From Streptomyces griseus subsp. griseus (GTDB lineage: Bacteria; Actinomycetota; Actinomycetes; Streptomycetales; Streptomycetaceae): a stretch of 63,223 nucleotides of DNA. Below, in pieces: positions 9,158 to 18,314 of the stretch. The stretch lies in assembly GCF_000720255.1 (NCBI RefSeq), contig NZ_JOJE01000045.1, positions 1 to 63,223 on the forward strand. The letters run 5' to 3'. Numbering within the stretch: position 1 is the stretch's first letter; every line of letters begins with the position of its first letter. The notes beneath the pieces are model-generated. The model saw only the letters and a program-made list of their open reading frames with translations, made no database searches and had not been told where the DNA came from. Position numbers and translations under genes: made by a program.

Positions 9158-9805
9158 ATGGCATCTCCCCCTGACCGCGCGCCCCTTGCCGAGCGGGTCG
9201 CGGAACTCCTCGACACCGACGGCCCGTTGCCCATCGTCGCGGCCGGCGACCCGGTGCTGCGGCGTGGCGCCGAGCGCTTCGAAGGACAGTTGGAGCCCGC
9301 GCTCCTCGCGCCTTTCGTCGAGGCCCTGCGCCGCACCATGCACGCGGCGCCGGGTGTGGGCCTCGCCGCGCCGCAGGTCGGCGTGGCACTGCGGATCGCC
9401 GTCATCGAGGACCCCGCGCCGGTTCCGGAGGAGGTCAGAGTGGCCCGTGCCCGGGTGCCGCAACCGTTCCGGGTGCTGGTCAACCCGGTCTACGAGCCCG
9501 TCGGCACCGCCCGTGCCGCGTTCTACGAGGGCTGTCTGAGCGTCCCGGGGTACCAGGCGGTGGTCGCCCGGCACGCCGAGGTGCGGCTGACCGGCGAGGA
9601 CGAGCACGGGCGCCCCCTGGACGAGGTGTTCACGGGCTGGCCCGCACGGATCGTCCAGCACGAGACGGACCACCTGGACGGCGTCCTCTACCTCGACCGG
9701 GCCGAGCTCCGCTCCCTGTCCTCGCACCAGGCGGCCGCCGAGTACTGGGCCCAGGCCACCCCCGCTCGGGCGGCCGAGGCCCTGGGCTTCCCCCTGCCCG
9801 GCTGA
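9158..9805 (+). CDS. def: peptide deformylase
   Basis: The 215-residue enzyme removes the formyl group from nascent N-terminal methionine. All three family motifs are intact: GVGLAAPQ (about 67-74), EGCLSVPG (Cys126) and QHETDHLDG (His168, Glu169, His172). Cys126 and the two His residues are the metal ligands and Glu169 is the catalytic acid. The ATG at 9158 (MASPPDRAPL) gives a normal-length protein. Streptomyces usually carry several def paralogues. This copy is not next to fmt, so it may be an accessory copy; the function call itself is secure. Confidence 0.5.
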   Translation: MASPPDRAPLAERVAELLDTDGPLPIVAAGDPVLRRGAERFEGQLEPALLAPFVEALRRTMHAAPGVGLAAPQVGVALRIAVIEDPAPVPEEVRVARARVPQPFRVLVNPVYEPVGTARAAFYEGCLSVPGYQAVVARHAEVRLTGEDEHGRPLDEVFTGWPARIVQHETDHLDGVLYLDRAELRSLSSHQAAAEYWAQATPARAAEALGFPLPG

Positions 9806-9899
9806 TCACCGAGGCGGCCGCCATCGGCCCCGAAGCGGAGGGCTCTTCGTGCTCAACGCCCCCCGCGAACGATCAACCGCGCCGTGCCGGACTCCGCTC

Positions 9900-11330
9900 T
9901 CACCCCCTATACGCCTCCAGCAGCCGCAGCCACACCTCGCTGATCGTCGGGTACGGCGGAACCGCGTGCCAGAGCCGGCTGATCGGTACCTGGCCGGCGA
10001 CGGCGATGGTCGCGGAGTGGATGAGTTCGCCGACGCCGGGGCCGACGAAGGTGACGCCGCGCAGGATCTCCTCCTCCAGGTCGACCACCATGCGGGCGCG
10101 TCCGCGGTAGCCGTCGGCGTAGAGGCCTGCGCCGGCCACGGAGGAGAACTCGACGTCCACGGCCCGGACCCGGTGGCCGGCCTGCTCGGCCTCGGCGAGG
10201 GAGAGGCCCACGGCGGCGGCCTCCGGGTCGGTGAAGACGACCTGCGGGACGGCGGCGTGGTCGGCGGTGGCGGCGTGGGCGCCCCATGGCTCCGACGCGG
10301 GGGTCGTCGTACCGGAGGCCCGGGCGGCGATCGCGGCGCCGGCGATGCGGGCCTGGTACTTGCCCTCGTGGGTGAGCAGCGCCCGGTGGTTGACGTCGCC
10401 GACGGCGTAGAGCCAGTCGGTGCCGGTCACCCGCAGACTGTCGTCGACCGCGAGCCAGCCGCCCGGTTCCAGTCCGACCGTGTCGAGGCCGATGTCGTCG
10501 GTGCGCGGGGCGCGGCCGGTGGCGAAGAGGATCTCGTCGGCCTCGATGCGGTCGCCGCGGTCGGTGACGACCACGACGCTGCCGTTCTCGCGGCTCACCG
10601 ACACCACCGAGGTACCGGTGCGCACGTCCGCGCCGGCCTCGTTGAGGGCCTCTGCGACCAGTTCGCCGGCGAAGGGCTCCATGCGGTTGAGCAGGCCCTT
10701 GCCGCGGACGAGGACGGTGACCTTCGAGCCGAGGGCCTGCCAGGCGGTGGCCATCTCGGTGGCCACCACTCCCCCGCCGACCACGACCAGGCGGCCGGGC
10801 ACGCTCTGCGCGCTCGTCGCCTCCCGGCTGGTCCAGGGCTTGATGTCGGCGAGACCCGGCAGGTCGGGCAGCTGGGCGCGGCTGCCGGTGGAGACAGCGA
10901 CCGCGTGCCGGGCGGTCAGGACGCGGCGCTCGCCGTCGGGGGCGGTGACCGTCACAGTGCGCTCCCCGGTGAGCCGGCCGTGGCCGCGGTAGATGTCGGC
11001 TCCGATGCTCTCCAGCCAGTCGACCTGGCCGTCGTCCTTCCATTCGGAGGTGTAGTAGTTGCGGTGTGCGAGGACCGCGGCCGCGTCGAGGGGGCCCTGC
11101 ACGGACTGGCTGAGTCCCGGTACGCGGCGGGCGTCGGCGCGGGCGATGACCGGGCGCAGCAGGGCCTTGCTGGGCATGCAGGCCCAGTACGAGCACTCGC
11201 CGCCGATCAGCTCGCTCTCCACGACCGCGGTGGTCAGGCCGGCCGCGCGGGTGCGGTCGGCGAGATTCTCCCCCACGGGCCCGGCCCCGAGCACCACGAC
11301 GTCGTACGCGATGGTTTCCGTTTCCGTCAT
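9900..11330 (-). CDS. class I pyridine nucleotide-disulfide oxidoreductase
   Basis: A 476-residue flavoprotein of the dihydrolipoamide dehydrogenase / mercuric reductase / glutathione reductase class. The N-terminal FAD motif is VVLGAGPVGENLADR. The redox pair is GGECSYWACMPSKAL, with Cys46 and Cys51 in the usual CxxxxC spacing but an unusual interior. The NAD(P) motif is VVVGGGVVATEMA and the second FAD motif is LYAVGDVNH. The C-terminal dimer domain ends without a metal-binding tail. It starts at the ATG at 11330 and is divergent from thioredoxin at 11464, which suggests a thiol-redox role. The exact electron acceptor is not determined by sequence, and neither lpdA nor mtr is a safe name. 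Confidence 0.5.
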   Translation of the reverse strand: MTETETIAYDVVVLGAGPVGENLADRTRAAGLTTAVVESELIGGECSYWACMPSKALLRPVIARADARRVPGLSQSVQGPLDAAAVLAHRNYYTSEWKDDGQVDWLESIGADIYRGHGRLTGERTVTVTAPDGERRVLTARHAVAVSTGSRAQLPDLPGLADIKPWTSREATSAQSVPGRLVVVGGGVVATEMATAWQALGSKVTVLVRGKGLLNRMEPFAGELVAEALNEAGADVRTGTSVVSVSRENGSVVVVTDRGDRIEADEILFATGRAPRTDDIGLDTVGLEPGGWLAVDDSLRVTGTDWLYAVGDVNHRALLTHEGKYQARIAGAAIAARASGTTTPASEPWGAHAATADHAAVPQVVFTDPEAAAVGLSLAEAEQAGHRVRAVDVEFSSVAGAGLYADGYRGRARMVVDLEEEILRGVTFVGPGVGELIHSATIAVAGQVPISRLWHAVPPYPTISEVWLRLLEAYRG

Positions 11331-11463
11331 GGGGTCAGTCTGGTGGGTGGTGTGCGACGTGGCCACACGGGTATGCGCGCCGGACACCATGCGGAATAGC
11401 TGGTCGTCCGGCCGCGTTGTGCCGACGGCTTCGCCCACTACACCAGGAAGAGGGATCTACGCC

Positions 11464-11856
<393 letters not shown>

Positions 11857-11873
11857 GGCCGCTCCCGCGCGGT

Positions 11874-13310
11874 CTAGAAGGGGTACGGCGCCACGTCGCC
11901 CCGTACCGTCGTCCAGCGCAGCTCGGTGAACGCCTCCAGGTTGGCCTGGCCGCCGAAGCGGGCGCCGGTGCCGGAGGCGGCGATGCCGCCGAAGGGTGCC
12001 ACGGCCTCGTCGTTCACGGTCTGGTCGTTGATGTGGACGATGCCGGTCGGGATGCGTTCGGCGAGGTCGAGACCGCGTGCGGTGTCGCGGGTGACGATGC
12101 CCAGCGAGAGGCCGTACGGGCTCTGCGCGGCCAGCGCCACGGCCTCGTCGGCGGTGTCGAAGGGCCGTACGGGCGCGACCGGGCCGAAGACTTCCTCGGC
12201 GTAGGCGGGGGTGCGGTCGTCGACGTCGGCCAGGACGGTCGGGCGGTAGAAGAGCTGGTCGTGGGTGCCGCCCGCGGCCAGCTTGGCGCCTGCGCCCGTG
12301 CTGGCCTCGACCAGTGCGTGCACCTTGGAGAGCTGGGTGGCGTCGATGAGCGGACCGAGGTGGACCTGTGCGCGGTGCGGGTCGCCGACGGCGAGGGAGT
12401 CGGCCTTGGCGGCGAGCCGTTCGACGTACTCCTGGTAGAGGGAGCGGTGCACCAGGTGGCGGCCGGTCGTCATGCAGATCTGGCCCTGGTGGAAGAACGA
12501 GCCCCAGGCGGCCGTGGAGATCACGGCGTCGAGGTCGGCGTCCTCCAGGACGACCATGGCGGAGTTGCCGCCGAGTTCGAGGTGGGCGCGCTTGAGGTGG
12601 CGGCCCGCCGCCTCGCCGACGGCGCGTCCGGCCGCCGTGGAGCCGGTGAAGGAGATCACGGGTACCCGTGGGTCGGCGACCAGCGCCTGGCCCACGTCGG
12701 GGCCGCCGGGCAGGACGTGCAGCAGCCCCTCGGGCAGGCCGGCCTCGGCGAAGACCGCGGCGAGGGAGAACCCGCCGCAGACCGCGGTGCGCGGGTCCGG
12801 CTTCAGCAGGACCGCGTTGCCCAGCGCGAGGGCGGGGGCGACGGAGCGTATGGAGAGGATCAGCGGGGCGTTGAACGGCGCGATCACGCCCGTGACGCCC
12901 ACCGGGACACGCCGGGTGTACGACAGGCGCGGGGCCTCGCTGGGCAGCACCTGTCCGGCCGGGTGGGAGGCGAGGGCGGCGGCCTCGTAACACTCCTGGG
13001 CGGCGACGTGCAGTTCGAAGTCCGCCTTGCCGGCGATCGAACCGGACTCACGCACGAGCCACTCGCGCAGTTCCTCGGCGTGGGCCGCGAACAGGTCACC
13101 GGCCTTGCGCAGCACCCCGGCGCGGACGAAGTGGGGCACGCGGGCCCACTCCGTCTGGGCGCGGTGGGCCGCTTCGGCGGCCGGTCGGACGTCCTCGGCT
13201 GCGGCGAGGGTGACCGTGCCGAGCCGGTCGCCGGTGGCGGGCTCGGTGACGGTGTATTCGGGGCCCGACAGGGGGCGGGACTGCCAGGTCTTCTGGTCGA
13301 GCAACGGCAT
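11874..13310 (-). CDS. NAD(P)-dependent aldehyde dehydrogenase (benzaldehyde/vanillin type)
   Basis: The 478-residue aldehyde dehydrogenase oxidises an aldehyde to its acid with NAD(P). Catalytic residues are present: Asn147 (APFNAPL), Lys170 (LLKPDPRT), Glu245 (LELGGNS) and the nucleophile Cys279 (GQICMTT). The GQICM and PFNAPL context resembles benzaldehyde or vanillin dehydrogenases more than betaine-aldehyde enzymes, so an aromatic aldehyde is a reasonable but unproven substrate. The start ATG at 13310 (MPLLDQ) follows GGAG at a spacing of 7-8 bases. A LacI-family gene lies upstream on the same strand, and a perfect palindrome sits in the promoter between them. Confidence 0.5.
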   Translation of the reverse strand: MPLLDQKTWQSRPLSGPEYTVTEPATGDRLGTVTLAAAEDVRPAAEAAHRAQTEWARVPHFVRAGVLRKAGDLFAAHAEELREWLVRESGSIAGKADFELHVAAQECYEAAALASHPAGQVLPSEAPRLSYTRRVPVGVTGVIAPFNAPLILSIRSVAPALALGNAVLLKPDPRTAVCGGFSLAAVFAEAGLPEGLLHVLPGGPDVGQALVADPRVPVISFTGSTAAGRAVGEAAGRHLKRAHLELGGNSAMVVLEDADLDAVISTAAWGSFFHQGQICMTTGRHLVHRSLYQEYVERLAAKADSLAVGDPHRAQVHLGPLIDATQLSKVHALVEASTGAGAKLAAGGTHDQLFYRPTVLADVDDRTPAYAEEVFGPVAPVRPFDTADEAVALAAQSPYGLSLGIVTRDTARGLDLAERIPTGIVHINDQTVNDEAVAPFGGIAASGTGARFGGQANLEAFTELRWTTVRGDVAPYPF

Positions 13311-13356
13311 GACGGCTCTCCGATTCAGCACGCGGTGGTCGAACGCCTACCCTTTG

Positions 13357-13370
13357 GTTGAGCGCTCAAC
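13357..13370. promoter_or_regulatory. palindromic operator upstream of the aldehyde dehydrogenase
   Basis: GTTGAGCGCTCAAC is a perfect 14-bp palindrome with a central CG, the usual form of LacI-family operators. It lies 47-60 bp upstream of the dehydrogenase start and just after the end of the LacI-type gene, so repression by that neighbour is likely. Confidence 0.5.
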
Positions 13371-13418
13371 AGACTAGTGGTCGGGAACGCCGGGTGAGCA
13401 CCACATGACCCTGGCGGT

Positions 13419-14468
13419 TCAACTCGACTCGCGCCGCACCACCATCGCACCGTAGGTCTCCCGCGCCTCCGGCACCGCACCGGGGTTGCGCACCGCCCGG
13501 TCGACGAGCCCCGCGAGATCGCGCCCGGCGGGCAGGTCGATGCGGACGGTGCTGAGCCGGGGCCGCAGCAGCCGGCCGAGCATGAGGTCGTCCGCGCCGA
13601 TCATGGCCGTGTCCTGCGGGACGCGCACTCCCTCGTCCTGCAGGGCACGCATCAGCAGCATCGCGTACTCGTCGTTGTACGTGAACACGGCGTCGAGCCC
13701 CAGTTCGCGCCAGCGGCCGGCGAGTCCGGCCGCGGACTCCTCCGTGAACGCGAGCGGCAGCACGGTCACGGTGGCGTCGGTGCCGCGCAGGGCGGCGCGG
13801 GCACCTTCCAGGCGGGGGCGGGAGAACATCTCCATGCCCCGTTCCTCGGGGACGACGACACCGATGCGTCGGCGCCCTCGGGCGTACAGGTGCTCGGCGG
13901 CGCTCCTGCCGACGCCTTCGTGGTCCATCAGCAGCGCGTGGGCCCCCTCGACGGGCTCGGCCCCGAGCGTCACCACGGCACGGGCTCCGGACCGCTTGAG
14001 GACGGCGACCCCGTCCGGCCCGATGCCGGGACCGGGCACCAGCACGGCGACCGGCCGCAGCTCGGCCCAGGCGCGGGCGGCCTCGTCACCGCGCAGGCCG
14101 CTGACGCCGTACTGCACGACGGTGTAGTCGAGCCGGCTGAGCGCCTGCTGGAAGTCGTGCACGAAGTGGCTGTACAGCGGGCCGGCCGGCACCGGTGGGG
14201 CGGGCATCAGCACCATCCGGCTGTGTCCGGCGCGCAGACTGCGGGCGGCCGCGTGCGGTACGTACCCGAGTTCCTTCGCGGCCTCGTGGACCCGGCGGCG
14301 CGTGGGCTCGCTGATCCGTACGGCGCTGGTGTTGTTCAGGACGTAGGAGACGGTAGCGCGCGAGACGCCGGCCAGGCGGGCCACATCGGCGCTCGTGGGT
14401 ACCGGGCGCGGTGCTGCGGGCGACCGGGGCGCGGGCATATTCGGTATCTGCACCATGACGTACGGCAT
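13419..14468 (-). CDS. LacI-family transcriptional regulator
   Basis: An N-terminal LacI helix-turn-helix (about 25-45, TSADVARLAGVSRATVSYVL) and hinge (AARSLRAG) are followed by a periplasmic-binding-protein-like effector domain. The 349-residue length is typical. The start is uncertain: in-frame ATGs occur at 14468, 14456 and 14438, and none has a strong ribosome site. LacI proteins usually need only a few residues before the HTH, so the shorter forms are plausible. The likely target is the palindrome at 13357-13370 in front of the downstream aldehyde dehydrogenase. Effector unknown. Confidence 0.5.
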   Translation of the reverse strand: MPYVMVQIPNMPAPRSPAAPRPVPTSADVARLAGVSRATVSYVLNNTSAVRISEPTRRRVHEAAKELGYVPHAAARSLRAGHSRMVLMPAPPVPAGPLYSHFVHDFQQALSRLDYTVVQYGVSGLRGDEAARAWAELRPVAVLVPGPGIGPDGVAVLKRSGARAVVTLGAEPVEGAHALLMDHEGVGRSAAEHLYARGRRRIGVVVPEERGMEMFSRPRLEGARAALRGTDATVTVLPLAFTEESAAGLAGRWRELGLDAVFTYNDEYAMLLMRALQDEGVRVPQDTAMIGADDLMLGRLLRPRLSTVRIDLPAGRDLAGLVDRAVRNPGAVPEARETYGAMVVRRESS

Positions 14469-14549
14469 CTTGGCAGAAGCACGGAACGGCGGTCCGGGCG
14501 GGGGAACATCGTCCGGGTTTCTACGAACGGACGTCCGTACGGAGGCGAT

Positions 14550-15203
14550 TCATCCCGTACGCGTGACCCGCGCGACCAGATCGCACCAGGCCTTCTCCAG
14601 ACGCTCCATGGGCAGTCCGCACGGGCCGGTGAGGTGGTGGATCAGGACGGGGTTGAGGGAGCCCATGAGCGTGTGGGCGAGAAACTCGCTGTCCGCGTCC
14701 GGCACCGCTTGTCTCAGCAGCAGGGCGACATGGTTGTGGTGGAGCCGGCGCACCGGGACGGAGAACCGGCGCTCGGGACTCGGCTCGGCCGCCAGCTGCA
14801 GATCCATCTCGTCGACCGAACGGCGCAGCAGTTCGCGGCCGAACGCGCGCAGCCGCTCCACGGGCGGCGCTCCGGGGCCCAGCGGCGGGGGGCCGCCGAG
14901 GAAAGCGGCCTGGAACTTCTTCTCGGAGTGGTCGAGCAGCGCGGTCAGCAGGCCGGTGCGATCGCCGAAGCGGCGGAAGACCGTGCCCTTGCCGACCTCG
15001 GCCGCGGCCGCGACCGCCTCCATCGTGACCCCGGCCGCGCCGTGCTCCGCCACCAGTCGCGCGGCGGCCTCCAGCAGTCGGGCTCGGTTGCGGGCCGCGT
15101 CGGCTCGCAGGCACGGCTCGTCCTCGGCGGGGCCGAGCTGGAGCAACTCGGGCTGGGCGGGTGGCTGTTGCGACTTCGGGAAGGGCTGCAGCGCGGCGGA
15201 CAT
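14550..15203 (-). CDS. TetR/AcrR-family regulator
   Basis: A 217-residue repressor with an N-terminal TetR helix-turn-helix (about 35-80, RARLLEAAARLVAEHG ... VGKGTVFRRFGDR) and a variable ligand domain. The ATG at 15203 (MSAALQPF) is chosen over an upstream in-frame start at 15230. It is divergent from an FMN reductase gene. The 117-bp gap contains two nested GGTCC-type dyads, which makes this reductase the obvious regulated partner. Ligand unknown; a quinone or other electrophile would suit the reductase. Confidence 0.5.
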   Translation of the reverse strand: MSAALQPFPKSQQPPAQPELLQLGPAEDEPCLRADAARNRARLLEAAARLVAEHGAAGVTMEAVAAAAEVGKGTVFRRFGDRTGLLTALLDHSEKKFQAAFLGGPPPLGPGAPPVERLRAFGRELLRRSVDEMDLQLAAEPSPERRFSVPVRRLHHNHVALLLRQAVPDADSEFLAHTLMGSLNPVLIHHLTGPCGLPMERLEKAWCDLVARVTRTG

Positions 15204-15234
15204 GAAAACAGCGTAAAGCACCGGGAACAAAACT

Positions 15235-15283
15235 GGACCCTGGTCCGCTTAGGATGGTAGAAATTAAGCGGACCCCGGTCCGG
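15235..15283. promoter_or_regulatory. paired dyads in the TetR/FMN-reductase intergenic region
   Basis: GGACCCTGGTCC (15235-15246) and CGGACCCCGGTCCG (15270-15283) are each short palindromes. Together they form a larger inverted repeat, GGTCCGCTTA (15242-15251) against TAAGCGGACC (15265-15274). The layout suits two TetR dimers controlling both divergent promoters. Confidence 0.5.
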
Positions 15284-15320
15284 ATCGTAACGACACTGTT
15301 TCACACGTCAGGGAGTTCGC

Positions 15321-15884
15321 ATGTCCGTTCGCATTCTCGCGCTCGTCGGCAGCCTTCGCGCCGGTTCGCACAACCGCCAGCTCGCCGAGGCCGCCGTCAA
15401 GCTCGCCCCCGAGGGTGCGGAGGTCGAGCTGTTCGAGGGACTGGCGGAGATCCCCTTCTACAACGAGGACATCGACGTCGAGGGCGGCGTCCCGGCCGCC
15501 GCCGCCAAGCTGCGTGAGGTCGCGCAGGCCGCCGACGCCTTCCTGCTCTTCTCCCCCGAGTACAACGGCACCATCCCGGCCGTGCTGAAGAACGCCATCG
15601 ACTGGCTGTCCCGGCCGTACGGCGCCGGTGCCTTCGGCGGAAAGCCGGTCGCCGTGGTCGGTACTGCGTTCGGCCAGTACGGCGGTGTGTGGGCGCAGGA
15701 CGAGGCCCGCAAGGCCGTGGGCATCGCCGGCGGCAAGGTCATCGAGGACCTCAAGCTCTCCATCCCCGGCTCCGTGACCCGCTTCGCCGAGACCCACCCG
15801 GCCGACGACGCCGAGGTCGCCGCCCAGCTGACCGAGGTCGTCGCCCGCCTGCACGGCCACGCGAACGAGGCCGTCGCCGCCTGA
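15321..15884 (+). CDS. NADPH-dependent FMN reductase family protein
   Basis: A 187-residue flavodoxin-fold reductase with the phosphate-binding loop GSLRAGSHNRQL (10-21) and the flavin-contact motif SPEYNGTIPAVLKNAIDWLS. Family members reduce FMN, quinones or azo compounds with NADPH, and the precise acceptor is not readable here. The ATG at 15321 follows GGGAG. It is controlled, very probably, by the divergent TetR gene through the dyads at 15235-15283, and is followed by a strong terminator at 15897. Confidence 0.5.
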   Translation: MSVRILALVGSLRAGSHNRQLAEAAVKLAPEGAEVELFEGLAEIPFYNEDIDVEGGVPAAAAKLREVAQAADAFLLFSPEYNGTIPAVLKNAIDWLSRPYGAGAFGGKPVAVVGTAFGQYGGVWAQDEARKAVGIAGGKVIEDLKLSIPGSVTRFAETHPADDAEVAAQLTEVVARLHGHANEAVAA

Positions 15885-15896
15885 TCACCACCCACC

Positions 15897-15934
15897 GCGC
15901 GAAGGGGGCCGGAGGATTCCGGCCCCCTTCGCGC
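15897..15934 (+). terminator. strong hairpin terminator after the FMN reductase gene
   Basis: GCGCGAAGGGGGCCGG (15897-15912) pairs perfectly over 16 bp with 15919-15934 around a 6-nt loop, starting 13 bp after the stop codon. Confidence 0.5.
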
Positions 15935-16063
15935 GTCCGGGCCCGCTCCGGCGGAGTTCCAGCAGAGCTCCGGCTGGGCTCCCGCAAGCGTTTTCTGGGT
16001 CAAGGTGCTGGAAAATCGTGCAAGCCCGCGACCACTGCCCGTCCTCTCTGATTGGGTAGGTGG

Positions 16064-17074
16064 ATGCGGACCTTTTATCGACGACTGCTGACGCTGATGC
16101 CTCGACTTGGTGTGCACGTGACCGACCTCGGCCCGGGAACGGCGGTGGTCTCCCGGCGCGCCCCCCGCCTGAGAATCCCCCTGGCCCAGGGCGCCGACGT
16201 GCTGGCACGGGACAACGGCCGCTGGACGGTGACGGACGCCGGCGACGACACCTGGGTGGTGAGCCGCAGCAAGGCCCGCGCGCAACAGCAGCAGGGCGTC
16301 CCCAGTGCGAAGAGCGTCCGGCTCGGGGACAGCGGGGCACGGCTGCTGCTCGACCCCGCCGCCCTGGCGGACGAGCGCAAGCTGCAGCTGTCCGCGGCCG
16401 AGTACCTGTGTCACCAGCACGTGGCCGCCATGCTGGAGTTCTACGGCGTGAACTGTGTGTTCGACGTGGGCGCCAACGCCGGCCAGTACGCCCGGCGGCT
16501 GCGCCGCCACGGCTACACCGGCCGGATCGTGTCCTTCGAGCCCACCTCCGGGACCTTCGCCAAGCTCCAGAAGGCGGCCGAGAACGATCCGGACTGGTGG
16601 GTGTACAACTACGGCCTCGGCCGTGAGGACACCGCGAGCACCATCCACACCGGCTGGAACAGCATGAACTCCGTCCTGCCGCCCAGCGACTACGGCAAGG
16701 ACCGCTATCTGCGGTTCGCCAAGTCCGAGACGGAGGAGATCCAGATCCGCCGGCTCGACGGGATGATGGAGAAGGCCCTCGACGGCATCGCCGACCCGCG
16801 TCCCTTCCTGAAGATGGACACGCAGGGCTACGACCTGGAGGTGTTCGCCGGGGCCGGGGAGCGCGTCAAGGAGTTCGTGGGCCTGCAGTCGGAGGTCGCC
16901 GTGCTGCGGCTGTACGAGGGCAGCCCGGCCATGGGCGAGGCGGTCGCCACGTACGAGGCGGGCGGCTTCGGGATCACCGGGATGTACCCCGTGACCCGCG
17001 AGGCGAACACGGGCCGGGTGATCGAGTTCGACTGCGTGATGATGCGCGCGGAAGCGGCCCCCGCGACCGACTGA
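16064..17074 (+). CDS. FkbM-family methyltransferase
   Basis: A 336-residue protein with an N-terminal region of about 115 residues of unknown fold and then an FkbM SAM-dependent methyltransferase domain. SAM-binding motif I is VFDVGANAGQYARRLR (about 130-145), followed by VSFEPTSGTFAKLQ and the late motif FLKMDTQGYDLEVFAGA. FkbM enzymes methylate hydroxyl groups of sugars or polyketides. No biosynthetic genes are adjacent, so the substrate may be a surface glycan or glycolipid. The ATG at 16064 follows a weak purine-rich site. It converges on terC with a 15-bp gap. Confidence 0.5.
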   Translation: MRTFYRRLLTLMPRLGVHVTDLGPGTAVVSRRAPRLRIPLAQGADVLARDNGRWTVTDAGDDTWVVSRSKARAQQQQGVPSAKSVRLGDSGARLLLDPAALADERKLQLSAAEYLCHQHVAAMLEFYGVNCVFDVGANAGQYARRLRRHGYTGRIVSFEPTSGTFAKLQKAAENDPDWWVYNYGLGREDTASTIHTGWNSMNSVLPPSDYGKDRYLRFAKSETEEIQIRRLDGMMEKALDGIADPRPFLKMDTQGYDLEVFAGAGERVKEFVGLQSEVAVLRLYEGSPAMGEAVATYEAGGFGITGMYPVTREANTGRVIEFDCVMMRAEAAPATD

Positions 17075-17089
17075 CCCCCGGCCCTCCCG

Positions 17090-18067
17090 TTACGGCGCTC
17101 CGGTCGCCTCGGCCGCGGCCTGCTGCTCCTGCTTCCTGGAGACCCGCAGGCTGGTGAACGTCGTGACCGCGAGGACGAGCACGATGAAGCCGAGCGAGAA
17201 CGGGATGCTGATCTCCGGGACGTGGACCCCGGACTCGTGCAATGCGTGGAGCACCAGCTTGACGCCGATGAAGCCCAGGATGATCGACAGTCCGTACGAC
17301 AGGTGGACCAGCTTCTTCAGCAGGCCGCCGATGAGGAAGTACAGCTGCCTGAGGCCCATCAGCGCGAAGGCGTTGGCGGTGAACACGATGTACGGGTCCT
17401 GGGTCAGCCCGTAGATCGCGGGGATGGAGTCGAGCGCGAAGAGGACGTCGGTGGAGCCGATCGCGAGCATCACGACCAGCATCGGGGTCATCACCCGCTT
17501 GCCGTTCTGCTCGATCCACAGCTTGGTGCCGTGGTAGCGGTCGGCCACACCGAAGCGCCGTTCCACCGCCTTGAGCAGCTTGTTCTCCTGGTACTCCTCC
17601 TCGTGCTCCTCCTTGCGCGCGTCCTGGACCAGCTTCCATGCGGTCCAGATCAGGAAGGCGCCGAAGAGGTAGAACACCCAGGAGAAGGCGGAGATGATCG
17701 CGGCGCCCGCGGCGATGAACCCGGCCCGCAGCACCAGCGCCATGATGACGCCGACCATCAGCACGCGCTGCTGGTACTGGGTCGGCACCGCGAACTTGCC
17801 CATGATCAGGACGAAGACGAAGAGGTTGTCGACGCTCAGCGACTTCTCGGTGATGTAGCCGGCGAAGAACTCACCAGTGGGTCCACCACCGCCGTAGAGG
17901 AAGATGCCGAGGCCGAAAAGGCACGCCAGCACGACCCAGACGATCGTCCAGGTGCCCGCCTCCTTGAGTGACACGTCGTGGGGCTTGCGGCCGATGAAGA
18001 AGTCGACGGCGACCAGCGCGCACAGGGCCGCGACGGTCAGCAGCCAGACGGTGAGGGACACGTTCAC
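17090..18067 (-). CDS. TerC/Alx-family integral membrane protein
   Basis: A 325-residue polytopic membrane protein with about eight to nine hydrophobic segments and the TerC signature acidic residues inside the membrane: VDFFIG, SVDNLFVFVL and GSTDVLFALDSIPAIYG. Bacterial TerC/Alx proteins export or handle metal ions, chiefly manganese, and some associate with Sec-translocated proteins. The GTG at 18067 (VNVSLTVW) is preferred because GGGAG lies about 8 bases upstream. I looked for a yybP-ykoY manganese riboswitch in the leader and could not support one. Probably metal homeostasis, not tellurite resistance as such, since no other ter genes are here. Confidence 0.5.
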   Translation of the reverse strand: MNVSLTVWLLTVAALCALVAVDFFIGRKPHDVSLKEAGTWTIVWVVLACLFGLGIFLYGGGGPTGEFFAGYITEKSLSVDNLFVFVLIMGKFAVPTQYQQRVLMVGVIMALVLRAGFIAAGAAIISAFSWVFYLFGAFLIWTAWKLVQDARKEEHEEEYQENKLLKAVERRFGVADRYHGTKLWIEQNGKRVMTPMLVVMLAIGSTDVLFALDSIPAIYGLTQDPYIVFTANAFALMGLRQLYFLIGGLLKKLVHLSYGLSIILGFIGVKLVLHALHESGVHVPEISIPFSLGFIVLVLAVTTFTSLRVSRKQEQQAAAEATGAP

Positions 18068-18314
18068 TGGAGGTACTCCCAAGGGCCTGTGGGGGAATGA
18101 ACATCGTTGTCGGATGGCCGGATCCCTTCCACCTCCACCAGGTGAACTGAAGGTAATGACCCGGTAAGGGCGGAGGTCAGCCGGGGCGGACTGCCCGCCG
18201 AATGGCGGGCAGGTCCCGCCGGACGGCGGCGCTCCCGGCGGCCACGGACGCGCGCATCATGTCGGCACGCATCATGGCGGCAGGAGCCGCCGCGTTCCCT
18301 CTGAGGAGTACGCC

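Noticed and set aside
18068..18190. Manganese riboswitch (yybP-ykoY) in front of terC
   Set aside because: The conserved core could not be found in the leader; only a normal ribosome site is visible.
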